Below are positions 36,501 to 43,798 of a DNA stretch of 64,000 nt, piece after piece. How positions within the stretch are numbered: the first letter of the stretch is position 1; every line of letters starts with the position of its first letter. Position numbers and translations under genes: made by a program. The DNA comes from Longimonas halophila (GTDB taxonomy: Bacteria; Bacteroidota; Rhodothermia; Rhodothermales; Salinibacteraceae): positions 1 to 64,000 of the forward strand of contig NZ_PDEP01000009.1 of NCBI RefSeq assembly GCF_002554705.1. The letters are read 5' to 3'. The notes under the pieces were generated by a model. It was given only the letters and a program-made list of their open reading frames with translations, did no database searches and was not told the origin of the DNA.

Positions 36501-38332
36501 TCCAGGTACCAGGCCGCCGGGTTGGTCTGCGTGCTTGGCTGCACCGGATTCGACGGTCGAATGAGCTTGAGCACGAGGCGGTCGCTGTTCACACCTCCGG
36601 TGGAGCCGCCGCTGTCGGCGGTAAAGTCGCCGACCTGCACCGATTCGGCGCCCTCCCGGTAGCGAAAGGCTACGGCAATAGCCTCGTTTGAGCGCAGGCT
36701 CTGCTGCAGCGAGATATACCCGAGGCGGCTGTTGAGGGTGTAGTCGCGCCCTTCAGAGAGAAGGCGGTACGAACCGACCTGAAAGTCCTGCTCGTTGAGC
36801 GATTCAGGCAGTGTGCCGCCCGTAAGGACCTCCGACGGCGTAGCGGTATCGCCATCGCGAAGCGTTTCGAGGTTGGCGGTGCTGTACTGGTGGTTGGCGT
36901 TGGCCGGTAGCACCGGCGTGGTAAAGCCGTCGGCCTCTGTGAGGACTTCAACCGGCTCGCCGATGTCGACCATCGCCACGCTGCGACGTACGTTCTGGGC
37001 ATCGGGGTCGGGGGCCGTTTCCAGGCGCCACACCTCTACATCCGTAATACGGTCGAAGCCATCGAAGGTCGTTACCGCATTGGGATTTTCAAGTGCGTCG
37101 TTCCAGCGGTTGCGGAAGTAGTAGCTCAGGAAGAAGTGCTTGCCGTTGTCGTAGTCGGTTGCTTTCAGGTCGAACTCGGTGCTCTCGGCGCCGCCTTCAA
37201 TCGAGAGCGTGTTACCTTGCCCTTCCTGCTGGCTTGCTACGGCAGTTAGGCTCAGATTACCAAACTGAAGCGCGCTCTTGATGCCAAAGAGGCTCTGCCC
37301 ACCGCGAATGAGCGACGACGGGGTATCCAGAAACACATTCCCGGCCTCCACCCGCTGCAAAATTTCATCTTCGTAGCCCGTGTAGAGAAGGCTGACCTGG
37401 TTCTGATAATCGAACGGGTTGTTGGTATCCCAGTCGATATTAATGTCGAGCTTGTCGCCGATGGTGCCCGTAATGCCGAGCTGGAGGTCCTGGCCAAAGT
37501 TGGGGTCGATCTGTCCGGCATCGCCGGTGGTGGCGGCGCGCTCTTGGCTGGTGCGATAGATAAAGCCCGCGTCGATGTTGGCGTTGCCCACCACCCGCAG
37601 GTCAACCTCGGGCGACCCGAACACGGTCGAGAACGCGCTGCTACGTCCCCCTGGCACGACCACGTTGAGGCCCAGCACCGGGCCACCTTCGGCAGACTGC
37701 TGGCGCCGCGTTTCAGCGAGCTCGCGCCAAGAAGACGCACGGTCGGCTGCGCGCCGCTCGGCCCGATAGGTAGCTGCGTCTACGCGTAGGGATGTTCCAT
37801 CGGGGCGGGTGAGGCGGTACGCCTCGCGCTCGGTGCCAAACGTGAGCGTGTCGAGCTCGGCGGTTGGAGGGGAGCGGCGTGGGTAGATGCGAGACGCCGG
37901 GCGCTCGGTGAAGGGCACGGGACCGGTGCGCGAAGGGAGCAACCGTTCGGCGCGGGTATACGTCGTGTCGGTAGTAAGGGAGTCATCTGCTGGGGCGAGC
38001 AGCGTGTCGGCGCGGAGCCCGCCGATATGCCAGGTGGTGTCGCGCTCTGTGGTGTCGCGCTCTACGGGGCGAGGTGGCGCTGCGAATGTGTCGGGGGCGG
38101 AGGCGTTGCGTGCAGGCGATGGTGGCACGTCCTGCAATGCCTGGGTAAATGAGGCGTCGGGCCGATCATCGGCAAGCGGCACGGCAAGCGCATTGCCCCA
38201 CAGCGCGAGCGAGACAGCCAGGCAGCCTGAAAGCTGGAGCATAATGCCCCAGGGCGACCTTAAAGCAGAACGTACAGCAACGAAGCGCAACGGCACAAAT
38301 CCCAGATACAGCAAGAGTAGGTGCAGGTCCAA
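30539..38332 (-). CDS. sprA: SprA, type IX secretion outer-membrane translocon
   Basis: A 2597-aa protein, the size range of SprA/Sov (~2400-2500 aa). Visible SprA features include LGLNVVVPGGRSSAFSTVFG, LGITGTIGDKLDINIDWDTN, YTGYEDEILQRVEAGNVFL, YSLNRSLTVSLDKSN and a C-terminus of amphipathic beta strands ending GGFTFIIDLAEN. SprA forms a very large single-chain beta-barrel that exports T9SS cargo such as the protein ending at 1856. An Asp/Glu-rich insertion (near 31980-32040) is unusual and fits a halophile. A signal peptide is visible (LQLSGCLAVSLALWGNALA); the ATG at 38242 is an alternative start directly before it. The other T9SS genes are not in the window. Confidence 0.95.
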   Translation of the reverse strand: MDLHLLLLYLGFVPLRFVAVRSALRSPWGIMLQLSGCLAVSLALWGNALAVPLADDRPDASFTQALQDVPPSPARNASAPDTFAAPPRPVERDTTERDTTWHIGGLRADTLLAPADDSLTTDTTYTRAERLLPSRTGPVPFTERPASRIYPRRSPPTAELDTLTFGTEREAYRLTRPDGTSLRVDAATYRAERRAADRASSWRELAETRRQQSAEGGPVLGLNVVVPGGRSSAFSTVFGSPEVDLRVVGNANIDAGFIYRTSQERAATTGDAGQIDPNFGQDLQLGITGTIGDKLDINIDWDTNNPFDYQNQVSLLYTGYEDEILQRVEAGNVFLDTPSSLIRGGQSLFGIKSALQFGNLSLTAVASQQEGQGNTLSIEGGAESTEFDLKATDYDNGKHFFLSYYFRNRWNDALENPNAVTTFDGFDRITDVEVWRLETAPDPDAQNVRRSVAMVDIGEPVEVLTEADGFTTPVLPANANHQYSTANLETLRDGDTATPSEVLTGGTLPESLNEQDFQVGSYRLLSEGRDYTLNSRLGYISLQQSLRSNEAIAVAFRYREGAESVQVGDFTADSGGSTGGVNSDRLVLKLIRPSNPVQPSTQTNPAAWYLEMRNIYPLRGRNFDADNFELDIDYAPSGQSASNTITEVTGQTPLLQALGLDRLDQDGSLRPDNEFDFIPGVTIEPSTGLLIFPYLEPFGQRIIDVATESGSSAATGEEFAFRDLYRLKQETARDNSGDNVYQIRGSFQSSVQEFFDLDAFAGIVQGSVEVQSGGTTLQEGVDYVVDYQGGTVSITNPTYLTAGRDIEINYEENTLAQIQQKTLLGARADYSVRERLSVGATLMRLSERAPTDKFRIGEEPIQNTIWGVDGTVDLEPDWLTRTVDALPLLQTRADSRVSVSGEFAQLRPGHAETNAFTRAREDLQDEGFDFDSDELSGVSFIDDFEGFRNTFSLRAQPEAWTVSAPPLFPGESPESPTLTDDSLRTNWRGLFGWYQLNTSNRDRVADRSSVRGNPEATELVDTRDVFPGRDLRGETDPTLRTLDLYFSPYQRGPYNYTRALDEFIRRPDEVWGGMTRSLPEGYTDFSLQNVEFVEFIFKPYPQNEQEDAGDDATLHLNLGTISEDVIPDGRLNAEDGLSCNFGGTFSFNPWSRLPSGQQNGTVDVNAGCTQDLGLNGLVSSHPGDYPETLTEQFRYRSFLDALSTVNRAGLTPAQEQRLDAEIARAQRDPAADDYHFYSNNVFYEDPDFFPPALYPNGATIQQRFSRYFAGLELNTFEGQSRLATNVSEGRGRSRSPNTEDLSFTGSVDLENNYYEYDIPLSRATLQEQARPENTDNYIVSEVGDGWYKARVPVREFTRRVGEIDDFNRIESMRLWTRGHDVPITIRMASFELVGSQWQASEPVATEDSLMPGPGTLQISSINNEEDPTYAPPLGTIIGRDRTSRGAQRLAREQSMVISVDEMPARTQRGVFKTYTQGLDLLKYANIRMYTHLHGANSSAITKAALNDNLRLFVRFGTNEVDDYYEYEQPLTASDLPDGSQTRLDLWPRENEMNITVSALNQLKVARDANGAPVDSLFSNVGNDGTVRVPLRASPEGARIGIKGTPSLNSVNNIVIGVRHVGEDTVPLRDVTLWVDELRVSGYDEEGGWAATAQADVELADFATVRGNFNRSTDGFGGLSSTLAERDQSNTESWTLRTDVNLDKLLPARHNWRIPVTMEVRSNTTVPRFDPNRGDVRLSEVEAQINDNPALGETARSRALDSLRTASETYSLNRSLTVSLDKSNSSSRLMRYTVDALAFNASYSDREGRSPRQRIDNSWRWSGSFDYNVSFGEPRTLSPFGFLPDWPVLKRLSQLSWNYVPDAVGFNTSVNRSFTRQRTRSTALRANTNRLPNRIENPFRENQRFTHSRGGQLQYTPFSFLSTSFDTNTEQSLADLGSRFDRTVLVVDSTQTEIERTIDGKTLDQALADGDVTQAQVDAGRVFAEERLRTRSEGDVFESIFFGDGSPRTNTYNQRFSATLQPSLLEGDAFDWIRLQDISYSSNYQWQNASEGTLQGATATNRVTLRSGMTFDPSRVWGRFGFVERWRTAVRERQNESDRAPSSDDEDAEDEGESDDDGANDDDESGIPLPDIPLPNPLHLGQRLALAIIDMSPLSVNYTADRTTTLNNIGELRDDGTVQTSYSLVDALRGEGPSLGYRFGFQRSLSNDRRLVDSDSLDTITSNILGNTDRLEGRTGFQLSPALQVDLNWNVSWSKNTSTDLFPALNERGFPTGELERRRTESNTNALTTWAFGSYETLVSRQIDRLRSTQDADPGTVFDAVDLALTNKSVALDTRRAYLRGLGTIGQSGFLPMPLPNWNVSYSGLGDWPFIRSVVNSATLEHSYSGNFESQFDLRDTAGDTTSVAIGGASRSYTRPTYNVRGTTIDRQFNPLIGVDLRWSSSFSTSIDWNTSTTVFLSTSNLNIEESRTNELSLSLNFRSQGFDIPLLPLGRVDNTITLSLSGSRRAEDDQRFLLAGALRQAAGDPDFSVSQALEGDNVSTQTEAVRTTIEPKLTYQISDRVNGSLFISYEKFDGDNRRPSFTEVEGGFTFIIDLAEN

Positions 38333-38615
38333 CCGGTCAGTGGACGGGGCTGCCTATTCGTGGGCAGCGTGGAAGAACGTGGTAGCAGTGTGTGCCGATA
38401 CGCAGCAGCGGTTCCGGTTCGAAGTGGCGAAGCGTGCCACGCAAAGCTGCAGCGGGGCACAATTGGAACGACAATGTAACTGAATACGGGCTCGATCGCA
38501 AATGAAAACCTACTCAGATCGGAGGGGGCGCCCAGGTCGTTCGGATGCGCAGTTGAGAGGAGCATGAGAGGAGCAGCGGCAGACGGAGAGGCCCCAATCG
38601 TCTGTTAGCGGGACG

Positions 38616-39818
38616 CTACGATGAGGCCGGCGCTGCATCCATGGGCTCCTTGTCGGTGATGCGCACATGGCCGTCGTACCACGTTTCGGTGATGTTCAAT
38701 CCGTGGTCGCGCAGCGCGTCGCAGTAGTCCTCTTTGGGTACGATTGCCTCCGGCACGCGGGCGCCGCCTTCCGAGATCGTGTGACCAGCAATCATTTTTG
38801 CCACAACCACGATGGGAATGCTGGTGCAACGCATCATAGCGGTAAGGTTGTCCGTCTCGTTGTAGCGCTCAATCATTTCGTAGACGAGCGTTTTGGAGGC
38901 GCCATCTTTTTCACCTTGTATCATGACCCGCATGAGTACGGCGTCTTCATAGTCGCCACTCAGGCGCTCGCGCATGCGGCGAACGAGCAGGTCACGGTAC
39001 GTCAGGTGCGTGCGCACGCCAATTTTGCGTTCTTGGCCGAAGCCGAGCCCAATCACAAAGCGCATTTGGTGCGCATGGCCGGGCCAGCGGATGGTTTTGT
39101 GGTCGAACGACGGCACACGTCCATCGAGGGTGTCGGTGAGGGTCGAGAGGCCGCCCTGGGTGTTGAAGGCCTCCATGTTATCGAACGGCCCATCAAAGTG
39201 GATGGTCTCATCCCCCGAGAGCGCATCCACCTCAACGAGGTTGCCATCTGCAATGTGCTGGGCCGGGCGCGTGTAGTCGTCAATGATGCGCTCGGCCGAC
39301 CATGAGATGCGAAAGTTGAAGGGCGGTTCGGGATGCAGTGGCACATCGCCCACCCGAATAGACGCAGCCGTAGCCCGGTCGAACTGCTCTATGCCGCGCA
39401 TGGTGAGCACGTTCACCAGGCCTGGAGCCAGCCCGCAGTTCGGCACAATCCAGACGGCCTTCTCGCGGGCGCGCTCGTCCAGGGCCAACTCCTGTTTTAC
39501 GATGTCTTCGTTGCCCCCCAGATCGCAGAAGTTGACGCCCAGATCCAGGCACAGCTCCGCCAGGTCCGGATTAAGTTCAGAGGGCGCGCCGCTCACCACG
39601 CAGTTGCTCTCGCGCACAATCTGCGAGAGCACTCCCAGATCGCGGGCGTCGACCTGAAACGAACGCAGCGCGCCGTTGTGCTCCACCGAATCGTGCAAGG
39701 TTTGCAGCGACCGCGACCGCGTATCGCACACCTGCACCTGATCCACGTCATCGTGGCGGCACAGTTCGCGTACCACAGCGGCCCCAATGGCCCCGGCTCC
39801 AACGACAGTAATGGTCAT
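38616..39818 (-). CDS. Saccharopine dehydrogenase-family oxidoreductase
   Basis: A 400-aa protein starting with a Rossmann dinucleotide motif, MTITVVGAGAIGAAVVREL. The middle contains CDLGGNEDIVKQEL, VPNCGLAPGLVNVLTM and WSAERIIDDYTRPA, as in saccharopine dehydrogenase/lysine 6-dehydrogenase-like enzymes. The C-terminal part, with GHTISEGGARVPEAIVP, is also typical (a late-domain segment near the active site). The probable reaction is NAD(P)-dependent oxidation or reduction at an amino group of a lysine- or saccharopine-related substrate, or carboxynorspermidine formation; it cannot be fixed. It reads in the same direction as sprA, with 283 bp between. Confidence 0.87.
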   Translation of the reverse strand: MTITVVGAGAIGAAVVRELCRHDDVDQVQVCDTRSRSLQTLHDSVEHNGALRSFQVDARDLGVLSQIVRESNCVVSGAPSELNPDLAELCLDLGVNFCDLGGNEDIVKQELALDERAREKAVWIVPNCGLAPGLVNVLTMRGIEQFDRATAASIRVGDVPLHPEPPFNFRISWSAERIIDDYTRPAQHIADGNLVEVDALSGDETIHFDGPFDNMEAFNTQGGLSTLTDTLDGRVPSFDHKTIRWPGHAHQMRFVIGLGFGQERKIGVRTHLTYRDLLVRRMRERLSGDYEDAVLMRVMIQGEKDGASKTLVYEMIERYNETDNLTAMMRCTSIPIVVVAKMIAGHTISEGGARVPEAIVPKEDYCDALRDHGLNITETWYDGHVRITDKEPMDAAPASS

Positions 39819-39910
39819 GATTCGTCCAGCTAAGTAGGAATAAGATGAACCCTCGTGCGGATGGAGCGGAAAGCGTGCTGGGGAATGCGTAGCAGAGCCC
39901 CCTCACACCG

Positions 39911-40627
39911 CTACACCGCGCCGCGTCCTTCGAGCGCTCGCGCCAGAGTCGCCTCGTCGGCATACTCCAGATCGCCCCCGATGGGAAGCCCGCGCGCAAT
40001 GCGCGTCAGCGCTACATCGAACGGCTCCAACAGCTGTGCGATGTAGTACGCTGTGGTATCGCCCTCCACGTTCGGGTTCACGGCCAGAATGACCTCCTCA
40101 ACCGGCACCGGCTCGGGCGCGTCGTCGCCCTCAGGAGCATCTGTGTCGGAGGCATCTGCGTCGGGGGCGGCATCCGAAGACGGCGCATCGGGGGCGCCGT
40201 CTCCGCTGGGGCCGTCGGGGAACGACGGGTCGATGCGTTGTGCCAGCTCGCGGATGCGCAGATCGTCCGGACCGACCCCGTCCAGCGGCGAGATGACGCC
40301 GCCCAGCACATGGTAGAGGCCGTTGTAATCGCCGGTGCGCTCAATAGCGAGCAGATCGCTCGACTCCTCCACCACACAGATGGTGGCCCGGCTGCGCCGG
40401 TGCGAGCTGCAGATCGGGCACGGGTCTTGGTCGGTTACCACAAAGCAGGTGGAGCACTGCATCACCTGATCCTTGACGTCGACCAGGGCACTGGCGAGCG
40501 CCTCGACCTCCGCACGCGGCATTTTGAGCACGTGGTTGGTGAGGCGCTGCGCGGTCTTGCGACCAATGGTGGGCAGCTTCGCCAGCTCTTCCACCAGCGT
40601 TTCTACCGATTCGGACGTAAACTGCAT
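39911..40627 (-). CDS. recR: Recombination mediator RecR with acidic insertion
   Basis: A 238-aa RecR. The N-terminal helix-hairpin-helix region is [20 protein letters not shown]. The zinc finger has C58, C61, C70 and C73 (CSTC ... CPIC). The Toprim domain starts [14 protein letters not shown] and includes [21 protein letters not shown] ~43-residue Asp/Pro/Ser-rich segment (residues ~133-175, about 40100-40230) then interrupts the Toprim domain before [20 protein letters not shown]. Typical RecR is ~200 aa without it. RecR works with RecF/RecO to load RecA. ATG 40627 begins MQFTSESV as in homologues. It follows ybaB in the familiar dnaX-ybaB-recR order. Confidence 0.95.
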   Translation of the reverse strand: MQFTSESVETLVEELAKLPTIGRKTAQRLTNHVLKMPRAEVEALASALVDVKDQVMQCSTCFVVTDQDPCPICSSHRRSRATICVVEESSDLLAIERTGDYNGLYHVLGGVISPLDGVGPDDLRIRELAQRIDPSFPDGPSGDGAPDAPSSDAAPDADASDTDAPEGDDAPEPVPVEEVILAVNPNVEGDTTAYYIAQLLEPFDVALTRIARGLPIGGDLEYADEATLARALEGRGAV

Positions 40628-40696
40628 GAGCCAGCACAGGGAGCAGAAGGGGGGCGCGATGGAGCACAACGAAGCCCGTTAAGGCGACGTGTGGAG

Positions 40697-41038
40697 CTAC
40701 ATTCCGAGTTGGCTCAGATCCATGCCCGGAGGTAGCATGCCGCCCATCGAGTTCTTCATTTCTTGCTGCGCCATATTCGAGGCCTCTTCGAGCGCCTTGT
40801 TCACACCCGCAATCACGAGGTCTTCGAGCAACTCAATGTCGTCGGGGTCCACGGCTTCCGGCTCAATCTCGATGGCCGTAATCGTCTGGTTGCCGTTGGC
40901 CGTTACCTTGACCATGCCTCCGCCTGCTTCAGCGGTCACCGTCTTTTCAGCGAGTTCGTCCTGGGCTTCCGTCATTTTCTTCTGCATGTCCATCATTTTC
41001 TTGAACATGTCGCCCATGTTAGGTCCACCGTTAGCCAT
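40697..41038 (-). CDS. ybaB: YbaB/EbfC nucleoid-associated protein
   Basis: A 113-aa protein. It has the family core: NMGDMFKKMMDMQKKMTEAQ (coiled coil), then GGGMVKVTANGNQTITAIEI, and DDIELLEDLVIAGVNKALEE followed by a Met/Gly-rich tail. The dimer binds DNA and is usually encoded between dnaX and recR, as here. An upstream in-frame extension (to 41329) overlaps dnaX and looks non-coding, so the ATG at 41038 is used. Spacing: 121 bp after dnaX, 69 bp before recR. Confidence 0.95.
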   Translation of the reverse strand: MANGGPNMGDMFKKMMDMQKKMTEAQDELAEKTVTAEAGGGMVKVTANGNQTITAIEIEPEAVDPDDIELLEDLVIAGVNKALEEASNMAQQEMKNSMGGMLPPGMDLSQLGM

Positions 41039-41159
41039 AGCGCTGTAGAGAGATATAGAAAGAGAACGTGAGAGCAAAAGAAGTTGCTGCGTTCGCAACA
41101 TGAACGGTGCAACGTGCAACGCAGGTGGTCGATCCGCAGCCATCCAGATGAGCCGACGG

Positions 41160-43484
41160 CTACCACACGGGTTCGGCCTTAAACATAGTGAAAAGGGTGT
41201 TGAGTCCGTCGTACTTGGCGCGCAGGGCCTGCATCTGAGCGCGCGGGTCGGCGGGCGTATCGCTGGTGGACGAGGACGATGCGTCGGGCTCCGGGGCCTG
41301 CACGTCGATCTCGATGCCATCCACGGCATCGGCCACTGCGTCGGGCAGGTGGGCGCGGAGCAGATCGGTGCAGCCCATTAGCGTGTCGAGATGCAGCTGT
41401 TTGGGTACGGTCAGGCGCAGCGTGCCGTTGGCGCAGCGGGCCGGACGCGCCTCGCCCAGCAGGCTGCCCACGCCTTTGCGCTCGTCTTTCACGCGCTCTA
41501 CGTACTGCGCCCAGGCATCGGTCAGGGTCTGCAGCAGCGCGGTGCCGGTGTCGGGCTCGGTGGCCACCGCCGGACCCGGATTCGAAAAGCCGGGGGCAGA
41601 GGCTTCTTGCATGGTGTTCTGGGGCGCACCATCACCCGAGGCGCTGTCGTCGTCCGATAGCGCCGGCGGGTTGAACAGGTCGTGGTATCCGGCGTCGTTG
41701 TCTGCGGGAGTCTCCGACGATGCAGGCTCCGAGGGCGGCGCGTCGGGCGTGTCATCGTTGGGGGAGGCAGGTGTTGTGTCCTCAGGCGCCTCCGCATCCT
41801 CAGGGGCTGCAAAAGTGTCGTCGTCGGTTTGGTCGTCGGCGTCGGACTTGTGTTCGGGGGGGGCAGCGTCGGTGGAGTCGGGCGTGGGTTGAGGGGAAGC
41901 AGCGGCATCGGGCTCCTCCTGCGCGTCTTTCGCAGGATTTGGGGCATCGGGGCGCGGCGTGCGGGCTGGTTCGGCGGCGCGGGCCGTCAGGTCGTCGGCT
42001 GTGGGCTCGGGCTCCGTGCCCGTGTCGGGTTCGCTCGTGGTGGATTCGGGGGCAGAGGCATCACCCGGCTCGCTCGGCTCGGGGCTCGGGGTCGGCTTGG
42101 CCGTGGCGCTGCCGGGGGAGGTATCTTCCGGAGAGCGGGCGGATGGGCTCGACGGCGTGGAGCCGCGCGCCTGTTCCTGCGAGGCGTCTGCTGCCTGGGG
42201 CGTGGAATCGCTGGCGGGGGGCGGATCGGGTGTTGGCTGGGGCGCCGTGCCTTCGGTTTCCTCCTGAGAACCGGACGATGATGATTCCTGCACAGGGGCA
42301 GCGGTAGGCAGCGTGCCGTTTTCGGCGTGGGCTTCGAGTGTGCTGAGCTGGTCGAGGGCGTTTTGGAGATCGCCCGCGCGGCTGAGGTGCGCCATGTTGA
42401 GCAGCGCGAGTTCGAGCTTCAGGCGCGGCTGGCTGCTCTGCTTCACGTCGGTTTCGGCATCGCCCACGATCATGAGCAGGCGCAGCAGGTCGGCCTCGCT
42501 AAAGCGCTGGCTGCTTTCCACGTAGCGCGGACGGGCGCTCTCGGCGATGTCGGAGAGGGCCTCCGGGCCCAGCGTGTGCGCTACGAGCAGGTGACGCAGG
42601 TGCTCGGTGAGTCCGGCCAGGAATTCTTGCAAGTCGTAGCCGGTGCTCATCACGCGCTGCACGAGCTGCAGCACACCGCCGCTGTTCTGGTTGGCGACAT
42701 GGTCGACCAGGTCAAAGAAGAGGTCGCGGTCCACGACGCCGAGCGCCTGGGCCAGTTCGCTGTAGGTGAGGGTTTCGCCGCAGAGCGAGACGGCCTGATC
42801 GAAGGCGCTGAGGGCATCGCGCAGAGCACCATCCCCTTTGCGGGCGATGAGCATGAGCGATTCTTCGTCGGCTTCGATGCCCTCGGTCTCGCAGATGTGG
42901 CGCAGGCGCGTGACGATGCGGGGCACCGGAATGCGCCGAAAGTCGAACCGCTGGCACCGCGACAGGATGGTGGGCAGCACTTTGTGCGGCTCGGTGGTCG
43001 CGAAGATGAACAGCACATGCGGCGGCGGCTCTTCGAGCGTTTTCAGCAGCGCGTTGAACGCCGAGTTCGAGAGCATGTGCACCTCGTCGATGATGTACAC
43101 CTTCTTCTGGCTGCCCTGCGGCGGAATGCGCACCGACTCGCGCAGCTCGCGGATGTCATCGACCTTGTTGTTGGAGGCGGCGTCGATCTCGAAGATGTTG
43201 AGGCTGCGTCCGTCCTCGAACGACTGGCACGAATCGCATTCGCAGCAGGGCTCGGCCTTGTCGGGGCGCTCCTCCAGCGGCGTTTCGCAGTTGATGGCTT
43301 TCGCCAGGATGCGCGCTGCGGTGGTCTTGCCCACGCCGCGCGGTCCGCTAAACAGGTAGGCGTGCGCCAGGCGATCCATGCGCAGCGCATTTTTGAGCGT
43401 GTCGGCCACATGGTCTTGGGCCACCAGATCCGAGAACACCGCGGGGCGGTACTTGCGGGCGGTAACGAGATAGCGGTCGGCCAT
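41160..43484 (-). CDS. dnaX: DNA polymerase III subunit gamma/tau
   Basis: A 774-aa clamp-loader ATPase. Walker A GPRGVGKTTAARI, the zinc-ligand cysteines in CCECDSCQSF, IFEIDAASNNKVDDIR, the DEVHML Walker B and the arginine-finger region TILSRCQRFDFRRI are present. The AAA+ and collar domains span about residues 1-390. Residues ~390-640 are a very long acidic Pro/Ser/Asp/Glu linker. The C-terminal ~130 residues (DAWAQYVERVKDERKGVGSL region) are the tau domain. The linker is longer than in standard DnaX and fits a salt-in proteome. No slippery heptamer for a programmed frameshift was seen. Start is the ATG of MADRYLVTARKYRP. Confidence 0.96.
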   Translation of the reverse strand: MADRYLVTARKYRPAVFSDLVAQDHVADTLKNALRMDRLAHAYLFSGPRGVGKTTAARILAKAINCETPLEERPDKAEPCCECDSCQSFEDGRSLNIFEIDAASNNKVDDIRELRESVRIPPQGSQKKVYIIDEVHMLSNSAFNALLKTLEEPPPHVLFIFATTEPHKVLPTILSRCQRFDFRRIPVPRIVTRLRHICETEGIEADEESLMLIARKGDGALRDALSAFDQAVSLCGETLTYSELAQALGVVDRDLFFDLVDHVANQNSGGVLQLVQRVMSTGYDLQEFLAGLTEHLRHLLVAHTLGPEALSDIAESARPRYVESSQRFSEADLLRLLMIVGDAETDVKQSSQPRLKLELALLNMAHLSRAGDLQNALDQLSTLEAHAENGTLPTAAPVQESSSSGSQEETEGTAPQPTPDPPPASDSTPQAADASQEQARGSTPSSPSARSPEDTSPGSATAKPTPSPEPSEPGDASAPESTTSEPDTGTEPEPTADDLTARAAEPARTPRPDAPNPAKDAQEEPDAAASPQPTPDSTDAAPPEHKSDADDQTDDDTFAAPEDAEAPEDTTPASPNDDTPDAPPSEPASSETPADNDAGYHDLFNPPALSDDDSASGDGAPQNTMQEASAPGFSNPGPAVATEPDTGTALLQTLTDAWAQYVERVKDERKGVGSLLGEARPARCANGTLRLTVPKQLHLDTLMGCTDLLRAHLPDAVADAVDGIEIDVQAPEPDASSSSTSDTPADPRAQMQALRAKYDGLNTLFTMFKAEPVW

Positions 43485-43754
43485 GGCGTAGGCGAGGCGG
43501 CAAACAGAACGGGCGAGTACAGATGCGAAGCATGCAATATACAACGTGGGCTACATGCCGTCAACTCTGTGTGGTGCGTATGCTACGACATAGTGAAGGT
43601 GTCGTTGCGCGGTGGGGGGCCGGGAGCGAATGGAAGACTTCCAGCATCGGACCTGTCCTGGTCGTGTTGTCCGACGGAGATGCACGCGAATCCTGCGGCG
43701 CGTGGGTAATGTCCATTGCATTTGACTTTCATGATCTATAGTTTACACATTAGA

Positions 43755-43774
43755 AATACTAATATCATAGTATT
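43755..43774. promoter_or_regulatory. Palindromic operator-like site upstream of propeller gene
   Basis: AATACTA (43755-43761) and TAGTATT (43768-43774) form a 7-bp perfect inverted repeat with a 6-base spacer, in a strongly AT-rich 90-bp stretch in front of the gene at 43799. It is placed about 25-45 bp upstream of the start codon, in the promoter zone. The rest of the 314-bp gap (43485-43798) holds nothing else recognised; it also carries the dnaX promoter. Confidence 0.5.
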
Positions 43775-43798
43775 AAAGATATAATCCACACAGTAGCT

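Noticed and set aside
41160..43484. Programmed frameshift site in dnaX making a short gamma form
   Set aside because: No A-rich slippery heptamer with downstream hairpin was seen in the gene.
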